A DNA stretch of 64,000 nucleotides from Posidonia oceanica (lineage: Eukaryota; Streptophyta; Magnoliopsida; Alismatales; Posidoniaceae): contig JAZBRS010000035.1 of the NCBI GenBank assembly GCA_037176725.1, positions 49,424,001 through 49,488,000 on the forward strand, given 5' to 3'. The translations under genes and the position numbers were made by a program. Shown here piece after piece: positions 1 through 9,299 of this stretch. Position 1 is the stretch's first letter. Every line of letters starts with the position of its first letter. The notes beneath the pieces are model-generated. The model was given only the letters and a program-made list of their open reading frames with translations. It searched no databases and was not told where the DNA came from.

Positions 1-189
1 CTATCCCCATGACGCCAGGAACGTCATAGGGGAAAGAGGGAAAGAATGATACCACGGGGCGATCAAAAGATGCCCCTGGTGTCGGGATGACACCAGGGGT
101 TGGCCAGCGCGTCCATGGCATCGAAAGCAGAGAGTGATGACAAGAGTGTCGTGCTTGTCAGACGAGTAGTTTGGGGTACCAGCCTGCAA
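1..189 (-). other. Element A 3' UTR module with 11-bp perfect hairpin
   Basis: An 11-bp perfect inverted repeat sits at 73-83 and 89-99, with a 5-nt loop that reads ATCCC on the sense (minus) strand. The same module, with related flanks (a 'GCCAGGGGCGCTTCG'-like stretch before it and 'GGGGCATCTTTT' after it), occurs in element B (about 32080-32165) and twice in element E (about 50800-50870 and 51080-51165). Stem bases differ in a compensatory way between copies. It lies between the 113-bp array and the missing 3' LTR. Confidence 0.6.
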
Positions 190-690
190 GGGACTCAGCT
201 GAGGGCGATCAGCTGGGGACTCAGCTGGGGATGACCAGCTGAGAAGAGTGTCAGGTTGACGGACCTTTCGCCGAGCAGTTTGGGGTGCCAGCCCGTAGAG
301 ATAATGATCCAGCTGGGGGCGACCAACTGGGGACTCGACTGGGGTGATCAGCCGAGAGGAGTGTCAGGTTGACGGACCTTTCGCCGGGCAGTTTGAGGTG
401 CCGGCCTGCAGAGATAAGGATCCAGCTGGGGGCGACCAACTGGGGACTCGACTGGGGTGATCAGCCGAGAGGAGTGTCAGGTTGACGGACCTTTCGCCGG
501 GCAGTTTGGGGTGCCGGCCCGCAGAGATAAGGATCCAGCTGGGGGCGACCAACTGGGGACTCGACTGGGATGACCAGTCGAGAAGAGTGTCAGGTTGACG
601 GACCTTTCGCCGGGCAGTTTGGGGTGCCAGCCCGCGGAGGACAGCGGTCCAGCCGGGGATGACCAGCTGGGGACGCCGGACAGCGGAGCT
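190..690 (-). repeat. 113-bp tandem array in element A 3' UTR
   Basis: About four copies of a 113-bp unit (equivalent points at about 251, 364, 477 and 590) lie downstream of the DUF7745-like gene. Each unit contains 'GACGGACCTTTCGCCG' and several CAGCTG/CGACTGG inverted repeats. Perfect or near-perfect hairpins lie at 196-215, 221-242, 309-330, 335-355, 561-581 and 649-670. Tandem arrays at this position are known in Tat/Ogre elements, where the hypervariable 3' UTR can seed satellite DNA. Short open frames crossing the array are by-products of the 113-bp period and are not genes. Confidence 0.85.
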
Positions 691-947
691 GAGTGTCGCG
701 GGCCTGCAAATGCTCTAGGCTCCGGATTGGGTGCTGAGGACTTCGCCGCGTTGGGATGTCTGCAAGTCTGATTAGAGGGCCCAAGATAATGATGATGATG
801 ATATGCAATGCAGCAAAGAGTCTTGATGTGCAAGCAGAAAGCAGAAATAGTTTCCATTGATATGATCTTGGTGAGTACAATGCCTGCGGCAGGCCAGAAA
901 TGTACAGCACAATTTGAAAGAGGACCACATGATGGTCGCACAAGGGC
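691..947 (-). other. Spacer between DUF7745-like gene and 3' array of element A
   Basis: This is a non-coding stretch downstream of the accessory gene. It aligns by eye with element B 31740-31990, sharing the small palindrome GCCTGCCGCAGGC (GCCTGCCACAGGC in B) and the text around 'CCAGACTTGC'. It is probably the 3' UTR of the accessory gene transcript. I could not identify a polyadenylation signal with confidence. Confidence 0.5.
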
Positions 948-2148
948 CTAGTCAACCCGGGCCTTCTTTGGCTGCCTGGAGTCGGGGAATAAGGGGCCGC
1001 CTGGCAGGACTTCAGTGATTGGCCAGAGCTGTCAGACTTCAGCTTCATAATCAGGAGTGCATCCAGTACCTCTCACAGCTGCAACGTCTGTAGATTGGAC
1101 CCCATGCTGCATCAGACTAGCAAGCTTCTTGGTTGGGGCAGTGGTGCTGAGAGGATAAGTCTGTAGAAGCTCGGGCGCTGTACTGTCAATGAAGGCGCCC
1201 TGGTGGAAGCCGAACTGGCGCATGACCCTGATTGGATGGTACTCTACGCCTGCTGTGAAGCCCGGAAGAATGATCAGCCGCGTGTCACGTGCGCTGAAGA
1301 AGATTGTGAATGGCTCTGCTGCAGAGGGAACGATGCGCCAGATCACAGCGTCGTCAGTCAGTGCTGACAGCCTCTCGTACTCGTCTTTGATGCTCTTGTC
1401 TGCTCTGGTACGGGCGCTGCTGCAGTAGGCTTCGAAAGCATGCACTTGAGGGTGCAGAAGGTCCATCTCTAAGTGCACGGTTAGCCAGACTTGTATGAGT
1501 GCTCCGCAACCGTGGAAGTGGCGGCAGCGATGAGAAATGCGGTCCAGCCCGCGATAAGTCTCTGCCAAGACAACTGGTGCCAGATCTATATGCTGGGTCA
1601 CCACAGCTAGTGCAATCTCTGCGACCTCGATGGCCACTGTCAGTCGGCCATGAGTGAAGATTTCACCCAGAAAGCGGATGACAAACCCTCGGAGCCACAG
1701 CTCATCTCCGAGGTCAGCACGCTTGTTCAAGATATCATCAAAGTGTGCAAGGCGAAGCATAGGCTCTGGTCCATTGGTGCAGATTAGCTTCTGTTGGCAG
1801 TCTTGAGTGGAAGAGCCCAGTCAGTTGGCTCAGGACCCGGAGATATCCGTCGCGCCTCATGAAAACAGGCGGCCCCAATATCTTTGAAAAGCCGCAGATC
1901 CGACGCACCTCTTCCAGTGTAGGTGTCAGCTCAGTCTTGTTGAAGCGGAAGACATGGTGCGCCGGCTTCCAGAATCTCGCGGCGGCACACAGAAGGTGGC
2001 GGCTGACCTCCACATCAGCAGCCTTTAGCAGCTTGGTTGGTATACCCCACAGGCGCAACTGTTCACGGTCAACTTGAGTGAGCCTGCCGATCCATTCTCG
2101 CAGGGTTTCCGAGCAATGTGCGGGAGTCAGCGGAGTAGGAAAACCCAT
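948..2148 (-). pseudogene. DUF7745-like accessory gene of element A, frameshifted
   Basis: This gene lies downstream of integrase, in sense orientation. Its start is ATG at 2148, with residues MGFPTPLTP. Recognisable stretches are 'CAAARFWKPAHHVFRF', 'ELTPTLEEVRRICGF', 'LAPVVLAETYRGLDR' and 'PIRVMRQFGF'. These match the general pattern of the plant DUF7745 / plant-mobile-domain-related family (recognised from memory; function unknown). The frame shifts by one base near 1800-1815: element B has one base fewer there and reads straight through. A TGA at about 1032-1034 cuts off the last 28 or so codons, which are open again to a TAG at 948-950 and match the C-terminus in B. The intact protein would be about 400 residues. 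No membrane segment or signal peptide is evident, so an envelope role is not supported. Its presence in two elements at the same place argues for a real, once-selected gene. Confidence 0.7.
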
Positions 2149-3577
2149 TATACTGGTTGCAGAAGACAGGCTGATTACTGCAAGGCTTGAAGGTACCTGC
2201 TATCAATAAACAGTCAGATCTCGCAGGTATGTAATCACTGACAACAAGCAGAATCTGAGACTGAAAATGTAGTTCCAATATGCATCTAGGCAAAGTGATA
2301 ACAGAACATAGCAATTAAGCACTGATAAGCAAGGGGATTCTGCAGCAGTCTTGCGGGCACGGGGGCGAGGGTTGGCAGGAAATCTGGACCAGCGCAGCTT
2401 GAGTGTCGTCGACGTGCCTCTGCCGGGGAGAAGTACTGCCTCAGGGCCTGAGCGTGTTGCAGAGCGGGAGAAATTGGCGGAAGGGGAAAGGAAAGAAGGA
2501 AGATGCATGAATGCAAGATGCTAGTGATATGCTCATGAGGATGAATATTACCGGATGAATAAGTATGCTTGAATGGATGGGTATGCTTGGGTGGATGGGT
2601 ATGCTAGGGTGCCCTCAGCATACGGAGTGCTTTGGTGCCTGCTGCAGAGGAAGGGAGTGGTCCTTGACTCACTGGGCCCTACTCAAACTCTCGGCTTATT
2701 GGTGGCGCTCCGGAACAGGTTGTTGGCATTATACAGGTGGTGATGTGGTGAGGACAGGCTACTGGCTGCACTCTCAGGACCTACACCTATTCTTTCAGCT
2801 CTCTTTTTTTTTGAAAGGTTTCTCCCTCATAGGTATGCAGTCTTTCTCTGCCCCTAGTTAGGAGAAGGTATGTGTTTGCTCTTGGGAGGATGTGGTAGAC
2901 CCCTTTTTCAGGCTTGACATGCTGGAGATCTCTAGTAAAGCATGGGGGATAGCGGTGCCTGTGTTTTTCGGGCTACCTTTGCCTTTTTCTTCTTCTTTTT
3001 TTTGTTTTGCTTGCTTTTCTCCTTTTTTTGTTTTTGTTTTTGTTGTATCTCTTTTTTTCCTCTCTTTTTTTTTTTGCTTGATCTTTTTCCTCTTTTTTTT
3101 TTTAGGCTTTTGCTATCCCCATTCTGGTGGCAAAAGAAGGGTGCTTGAATTGTAATGGATTCAGGTTTTGGGTCTGCTGTGTGATGGGTAGAAGGAGCAG
3201 GGTTAGACTGCACACCCCTATCTCTAGGGCCGGCTTCTGTCTTCGTCTTCTGTTCCTTGGAGGTGCCCAAACCTAGATGTCTATTCTCACTTTTTTCAAG
3301 CTCACAACCTAACATTTTTTTCTCCCTCAGAGGTGTATGTCCTTGTGAGATTGGGCAGTTCGCCTGTCCTTATTGGTGGTGGCTCCCTCACTTGCTAAGA
3401 CATCTAAGTAGTGCCAGTTGAGGCAGGGTGACTCTTTCCAGAGCAGGCAAGCACTTCCGGTTGTCATCACCGGGCAGAAGATGCGATGTTTGAGATGACG
3501 ATGATGATGATTTGAAAAGAAAGAGTGCAAGAGCTGAGAGGATGATGCTGATGATTTGAAATGAAAGAGTGCAAGAG
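2149..3577 (-). other. INT to accessory-gene spacer with polypurine tract
   Basis: Non-coding spacer of about 1.4 kb. On the sense strand it carries a long A/G-rich run (plus-strand pyrimidines at about 2981-3105), matched in position by a purine tract in element B (about 29557-29800). The part at 3310-3510 aligns with B at 29320-29480 and shares 'GGAAGTGCTT' and 'GAGGGAGCCACCA'-type text. Just before the accessory ATG, A and B share 'CAGGTACCT' (sense) and a TTGCAG or TCTGCAG, which could serve splicing of a subgenomic RNA; that is inference. Confidence 0.55.
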
Positions 3578-3690
3578 CTTCAAATGGTCATCGTTACATT
3601 CTGGCAGCGGTGACTGTCTTGTAAGAAGCCGCTTCCACCCACTTGGTAAAGTAATCGATCGCTACCAGAATGTAACGATGACCATTTGAA
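3578..3690. repeat. Inverted duplication at broken integrase end
   Basis: About 27 bp at 3578-3604 recur as the reverse complement at 3664-3690. The right arm is normal integrase coding sequence (HRYILVA on the minus strand); the left arm is an extra inverted copy that ends the frame at a TAA. Beyond it the sequence resumes in the post-INT spacer, so roughly 1 kb of integrase, present in element B, is missing. Confidence 0.85.
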
Positions 3691-5315
3691 GCAGTCGGGT
3701 GGATGGCGCCGATGACATCGATCCCCCAGGTGGAGAAAGGCCATGGCGAAGACATGTTGTGCAGCTGATGCGGAGGGGCTTTGATGAAGTTACCATGGAT
3801 TTGACAGTTGTGGCATCTACGCACGAACCGGCAGCAGTCGACTTCCATGGTCTGCCAGAAATAACCTTGCAGCATGATCTTCTTGGCCAGGAGGACGCCG
3901 TTCATGTGCGGGCCACAGGTCCCCGCATGCACTTGAAGCATCAGCGTGTCAGCCTCCGATTTGTTTAGGCAGCGCAGTAGCATCTGATTGTATGACCTTC
4001 TGTACAGCTGCCCGGCCCCTAGCACATACTTTGACGCCAGGCGCGCCAAAGTCCTCTTGTCTGTTGCTGTGGTATCAGGAGGAAAGCTACCAGACTCCAG
4101 GAAAGATTTTATGTCTTGATACCAGGGCTGCCCCTCTGCGGGATCCGCTTCCTCTATGCTCATGCAGTATGCAGGCTGTTCAATGCGAGTGACTGATACA
4201 TCCACAGTGCTGTCTTCTGAAATGGTGAGCCAGGATGCCAGAGTTGCTAGTGCGTCTGCATACGCGTTCTTTGCTCTGTTCAGGTACGTGAAGCGGATGC
4301 TCTTGAACTCTTCCATCAGCCTCAGTAGGTGTTCGTGATACGGCACAAGCTTGGGATCTTTTGTCTTCCATTCGCCGTTCACTTGAGAAATCACCAGCAT
4401 GGCATCGCCGTGCACATGCAGCTTTTGCGCCTCATGCTCGAGGGCGACTTTCAACCTCAGGATGCACGCTTCGTATTCTGCTTCATTGTTCGTGCAGGTG
4501 AAAGTCAGCTTCCTTGCAAAAGGAGTCATCTGTCCTTGGGGCGTGGTCAGCACTGCGCCTACGCCTCGGCCCTTCTTGTTGACTGCACCATCAAAGTAGA
4601 GCTGCCATTCCTCTGCTTCTTCAGGATCTTTCTGCTCAGAGTCCTCCATTGCAAAAAGAATGTCTTCATCAGGGAACTGCGTCTGGAGGGGTTGGTATTC
4701 AGGCAGAGGGAGGTCAGCAAGATGGTCTGCCATTGCTTGACCCTTCATGGACTTCTGTGTGACGAAGGTGATGTCGTACTGGGACAATAACACCTGCCAC
4801 TTGGCACATCTGCCCACCATGGCCGGCTTCTGAAAGAGGAACTTGATAGGATCATGTCGGCATAAGAGCTGCACTGGGTATGCCATCAGGTAGTGCCTTA
4901 GCTTCTGTGCAGCCCAGACAAGTGACAAGCAAGTCTTCTCTAGTGTTGTGTACTTGGCTTCACATTCATTAAATTTCTTGCTCAGGTAGTAGATGGCGCG
5001 CTCCTTCCTACCAGATTCGTCATGTTGGCCCAAGACGGCGCCCATGGAATGCTGCGTGGTAGAAAGGTAGAGAAGTAAGGATCTTCCTGGCGTAGGCGGG
5101 ACCAGGACAGGAGGTTTGATCAACAGCTGCTTGATCTTGGCAAATGCAGCCTGACACTCCTCGCTCCAGTGAATCTGCGCATTCTTCCTCAAGAGCTTGA
5201 ATATGGGTTCGCAGATGGGCGTAAGCTGTGCAATGAAGCGACTGATATATTGTAAACGCCCAAGCAGACTTCTGACTTCTTTTTCAGTCCTAGGGGGTGG
5301 CATGTCCACGATGGC
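3594..5315 (-). pseudogene. Element A RNase H, archaeal-type RNase H and truncated integrase
   Basis: This is the C-terminal part of the gag-pol frame, read in phase after a TAA at 5316-5318. The order is: the RT thumb/connection end; a gypsy RNase H ('TTQHSMGAVLGQ', 'EKTCLSLVWAAQKLRHYL'), which looks degenerate because a catalytic Asp is not evident; then a second, archaeal-type RNase H at about 4600-4190 with likely catalytic Asp in YFDGA, Glu in NNEAEYEA and Asp in HGDAML. The dual RNase H is a hallmark of Tat-lineage elements. The integrase follows with an HHCC zinc finger (VHAGTCGPH ... CHNC, about 3945-3795) and the first catalytic Asp in WGIDVIG (about 3725). The frame stops about 40 residues later at the inverted duplication, so the second Asp and the Glu are lost and the enzyme is dead. 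Confidence 0.9.
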
Positions 5316-6356
5316 TTATGCTTTCAACGGGTCCACCTCAATCCCCCTTTGGCTAACAATGTAGCCGAGCAATTTGCCAGAAGATACCCCGAATATGCAC
5401 TTCTTGGGATTCAGGCGCAGCTTGTATTTCCGTAGACGGTCAAAGAGCTTTCTGAGACAGGCAAGATGATCCTCGGGCTCTTTGGTTTTGGCAATCATAT
5501 CGTCTACATAGACCTCCACTTCTTGGTGCATGAGGTCGTGGAATAGCGCAGTCATGGCCCTCTGATAGGTTGCACCAGCATTTTTCAGGCCGAACGGCAT
5601 GACTTGGTAGCAGAAGACTCCCCAAGGGGTGATGAATGAAGTCTTTTCCATGTCTTCTTCTGCCATTTTGATTTGATTGTATCCAGAAAAGCCGTCCATG
5701 AAGGAGAGCATCTTGTGGCCCGCTGTATTGTCGACTAGGACGTCAATGTGAGGCAACGGAAAGTCGTCCTTGGGACTCCCCTTGTTCAGGTCCCTGTAGT
5801 CGATGCAGATCCGGATTCGGCCATCTTTCTTGGGCACAGGTACAATGTTTGCCAGCCATTCAGGATAAAGAACGACCTTCAAAAAGTTGACTCCAAGCTG
5901 TTTCATTATCTCTTCTTTGATCATGAGCAGCCACTGCGGTTGCCATCTTCTTAGCTTCTGCTTTACTGGCTTGGCATCCGGATTTAAGGGCAGATTGTGC
6001 ACCACTATCTCTATGTCGAGGCCGACCATATCTTCATAACTCCAGGCGAAGACATCCGCATATTCCCTCAGGAATGCGATGAATTCTGCTCGAGCCTGGG
6101 AGGACAGCTGGGCACTGATGCAAACTTCTCTGACTTCCTCAGCCGTGCCAATGTTAACAACCTCCGTTTCTTCTTCAACATGGAGGTTGGGGCCTTCTGG
6201 GTCGTCGCCATAGGGCCGGAACTCGGGCAAAGGTTCGTCAGTCTCATCCATGCCCGTATCATCCTCTTCTCCATAAGCAACAAGTTCTGAGAGGATCTCT
6301 TTCTCAAAAGAAGGACTTGCAATGTTGAAAGAGTGTATGTGTTCCGCTGCTTGGCC
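5316..6356 (-). pseudogene. Element A reverse transcriptase
   Basis: RNA-dependent DNA polymerase domain. From the N-terminus it has 'ADVFAWSYEDM' (pre-RT), 'VPVPKKDGRIRICIDYRDLN' (fingers), 'FPLPHIDVLVDNTAG', 'FSGYNQIKM', 'MPFGLKNAGATYQRAM', and the catalytic YVDDM at about 5500-5512. The Ty3/gypsy signature order is intact. It is in the same frame as gag, PR, RNase H and INT. It is bounded by an in-frame TAG at 6357-6359 and a TAA at 5316-5318; at the latter, element D has a Lys codon. The RT domain itself has no internal stop, so the break is recent or mild. The nearest family is Tat/Ogre, judged by the dual RNase H downstream. Confidence 0.92.
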
Positions 6357-8522
6357 CTAGTGACGCTTCAGGATGGTCACGCTCACTCGAGTATTCTTGT
6401 AGCCTCGGTGCGCGACCTCCGTCCCAGCAACTCCTTCTGCTGTTTGCTCTGGCCTAACTAATTCTGCTAAGTGCTCTGCTGATTCTGCTGAGGGCCTTGC
6501 TGACTCTGCTGTTGATGCTGCTGATTGTTCTGCTGCTGAGGCTGCTGACAGTTCTGTTACTGATTCTGCTTTCTGCTCTGTTACTGCTGCTGCTTGCACT
6601 GCTGATGCTTCCCCCTCTGGGTCTTCCAGTGTGCTTGGGGAGGGTATGCCGGACTGGCGGCTGATTTGGGCATTGCCGCTCGCTATGCTGCTCAAATGAG
6701 GCATGTGTTGCACAAACCACCTAGACCCGCCTTCTGATTGGAGAGTAATGAGCTCATCTGGTCTAGGGGAGTCCGGCGCTGCTGAGTCTTCTTCCAGGAC
6801 CATGATAGAGGCATGGTCTTCTTGCAGAGGAGGGTCCGTAACCACGGCTTTCCCTTTCCTTTCTGCGGCTTGATGCTCTGCCAGGTCTTCTGCTATCGAC
6901 TTGATTTGTTCTTGATAGAGTAGCTCTAAGTCAGACATCCAAGAATCGACCTGGGCTTCTATCGCCACTCCTTCTTCCTCGTCTAAGGGGGAGTCGACGT
7001 AGTAGGCGCCGGGGGCCTGCGGCACTGGCCCGGCTGCAAGATGGATCGCCGCCCTTGGAGTCTGTATGATCTGGTTCACGGGCGCGTCCGCTGATGGCAG
7101 TTCAGATGTAGAAGGCCCAAATAGACAGGCCAGCGGTGCTACTGATGAATAAGCTTCCAGGGTCACTGTGGAAGAGTAAGCAGGGGTGCTCTTCAGAGGG
7201 CTCAAGGGTCCGGAGAGTGTAGTGCTCAGTTGGCCTTTTGTATCGGGCCGTAACTGAGAGAGCGCAGCCTCTGACGCCATGGGGTCTTGCCATGAGAGCT
7301 GCTGCAGGTCGTCAGGAGAATGTGGAGCAGACTGCGCCAGCTGCATTCCTGAAGATAATGCTGAGGGAGCGGGCTGAGCCACGCTGCCGACTGAGTTGAT
7401 GGACTGCCCTTCCAGAGATGGGGGCAGTGGCACTGATGTGTCTGTGACCGCTAGTAGCATGCTTGGTTCTGCCAAGAGGAGTGTCTCTGACTCCTGCACT
7501 GCTGCTGGCTGTTCTTGAGGAGCTGATGTGGCCACTGAAGGATGAGAACTTGCATCTGCCACAGGGCCTGCTGAGCTGCCTGCTGTTTTTGCCAGAGGAA
7601 GAGCTGAATAAACTGACTGTGGGGCCTCTGCTCTGACCACTGTTTCTGCTGAGTTGATTGGGACTGCCTCTGTTGCATCAGACTGCTCCTCATCCGAGTA
7701 GTAGTCCTCGATACACACCCAATCCTCTGCCGGCGCTGTGGCTTGGTAGTCGGTTGATCCCAGAATTCCTGCACTGGTAAAGTTAGTGAGGTCTCTGGGA
7801 ATGGCTGGCACACGATCTCTGAGCTGGAAGCAGTGATCTTCGTTGAGCTTTGGTTCGTAGCCGAGACCTTCAGATTTCCTTCGCTCCACTGCTACGATCG
7901 GCTCTGCGATCCCTTGGCCGTGACGCCCGAGCGGCGTACCCTTTGTGTAACCCCACCTGTGACATACATTCTCGACCATTCGAAAGGGGTTATTGTGAAC
8001 GGTCAAGGAGTTGACGCGTTCAAGATCAGGAACGAAGTTAACTGGCTCGCACCGGTTAACGCGATAGAGGGCTTCGGAAGTCTCGGGGTCAAATGGGATG
8101 GATTGCGAAGACACGGGAGAGACTGCTTCAATCCGCTCCTTCTCAAAGTTCTCCGCCATGACGACAATGACATCATCGCCACGACGGTACTTTATCATTC
8201 GATGGAGGGTCGAAGGAAGGACCTGATGCTTGTGAAGCCAAGGGCGCCCAAGTAGAAGATTGAAGTTAGGCTTCAAGTCGACGACATAGAATTCTACGTC
8301 GAAGACGACCGGACCGATAGCCAGAGGGATAATCAGAATCCCTAGAGCGTCATGGTGAGTGTTGTCAAAAGCAGTCATTCCCTTCACGGCTGGCGTGATA
8401 TCCTCGGCTTTGAATCCGAGCTTGGTTGCTGTACGCAAGGGGCAGACGTTAAGGCCTGACCCATTATCAACCAGCGTTAGGGGAATGTGGAAGCTTTTGA
8501 ACTGCACCGTGACGAATAGGGG
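6357..8522 (-). pseudogene. Element A protease, G-patch-like motif and variable linker
   Basis: This is an open stretch of the gag-pol frame of about 720 codons. An aspartic protease comes first: LVDNGSGLNVCP at about 8470 carries the catalytic Asp in the D-N-G-S form seen in this lineage, and 'LLLGRPWLHKH' follows. At about 7955-7840 is a glycine-patterned segment (WGYTKGTPLGRHGQGI ... EGLGYEP) that resembles a G-patch. The remaining 450 or so residues are a low-complexity linker rich in Ala, Ser, Glu and Pro ('AESARPSAESAEHLAEL'). It leads into RT and is poorly conserved with D. The frame ends at a TAG at 6357-6359 where D, in the same region, has a TAG at a different codon, so this is not a conserved regulatory stop. 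Confidence 0.85.
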
Positions 8523-9299
8523 CTAGTTGTGATTAATCCCCGCCGGAGGCAGCTCATCACTCGTGAAAGAGATGACCTGGGGCTCCGCGATTAACCCAAC
8601 CATGCTCTCCAAGGCAGAAGGCTCAATGGACTGGGACACACGAGCAGCCTGGAACACGCGAAGAAAAGCTTCGCGGTGCTCGGCAGAAGTGTGGATCAAA
8701 TCCCAGATGGAGATGTCGGCTTTAACCTTCTTAAGCTGGGAAGTTAGGTCTGCTTTAGGTTGGCTTCTCCTAGCAGCTGGAGGGGTGATTCTAGCAGGTT
8801 CTAAAGGGGTAGTGGCAGGAAGCTGGGTTACTACAGGCTGGCTAGGGGCTTGGCTAGCTACGAGCTGATCTGGAGTTGGATATGCTAAGGGTTGGCCCGA
8901 GGGTGGGGGTATAACAGGTCCAGGGTGAGTTGGCCTAGTTGCCGGTATTGGGGGCCTGTAAACCCTCCCCGATCGCATTACTTCCGCGCACATTTCTGTG
9001 GCGTAGCTGTAAGGGACGCGATGGGTGTCCAAGGTCAAGTCAATGACGACTGGAGCATGTGCTGCGAGCACAGGAGGGGTTACAGGGAGACCTACAGGAT
9101 GTTGAGGTCTATTTAGGGGATATGGTTGTTGGGGTGGGAAGGCTGGGGCAGGTTGAGGTCTGCCTAGAAGGTGTAGCTGAGGCTGCCCTAAAAGGTGAAT
9201 GGGAGAACTAGGCTGGGCTCTAGCTAAGAGGTGTACAGGAGATTGAGCCTGAGGGAGCATGGTGGGAGGCGCGAGAGGGCGCTCCGGCCTGGCACGCGG
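8523..9299 (-). pseudogene. Element A gag-protease linker
   Basis: Continuation of the same frame between two nonsense codons. The upstream one is a TGA at 9300-9302, where D has CGA; the downstream one is a TAG at 8523-8525, where D has CAA. The N-terminal half is Pro/Gln/His/Leu-rich with a short repeated pattern ('IHLLGQPQLHLLGRPQ'). The C-terminal half ('ADISIWDLIHTSAEHREAF', 'QVISFTSDELPPAGINHN') is better conserved with D and directly precedes the protease. I do not recognise a separate enzyme here; it is probably the spacer or pre-protease region of the polyprotein. Confidence 0.75.

Noticed and set aside
948..2148. Envelope gene by position
   Set aside because: No signal peptide, transmembrane segment or envelope motif; the sequence fits DUF7745-type proteins instead.
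6357..6359. Regulatory stop codon between protease and RT, as in Ogre elements
   Set aside because: Element D has its stop at another codon in this region, and both can be explained by CAG decay, so it does not look conserved.
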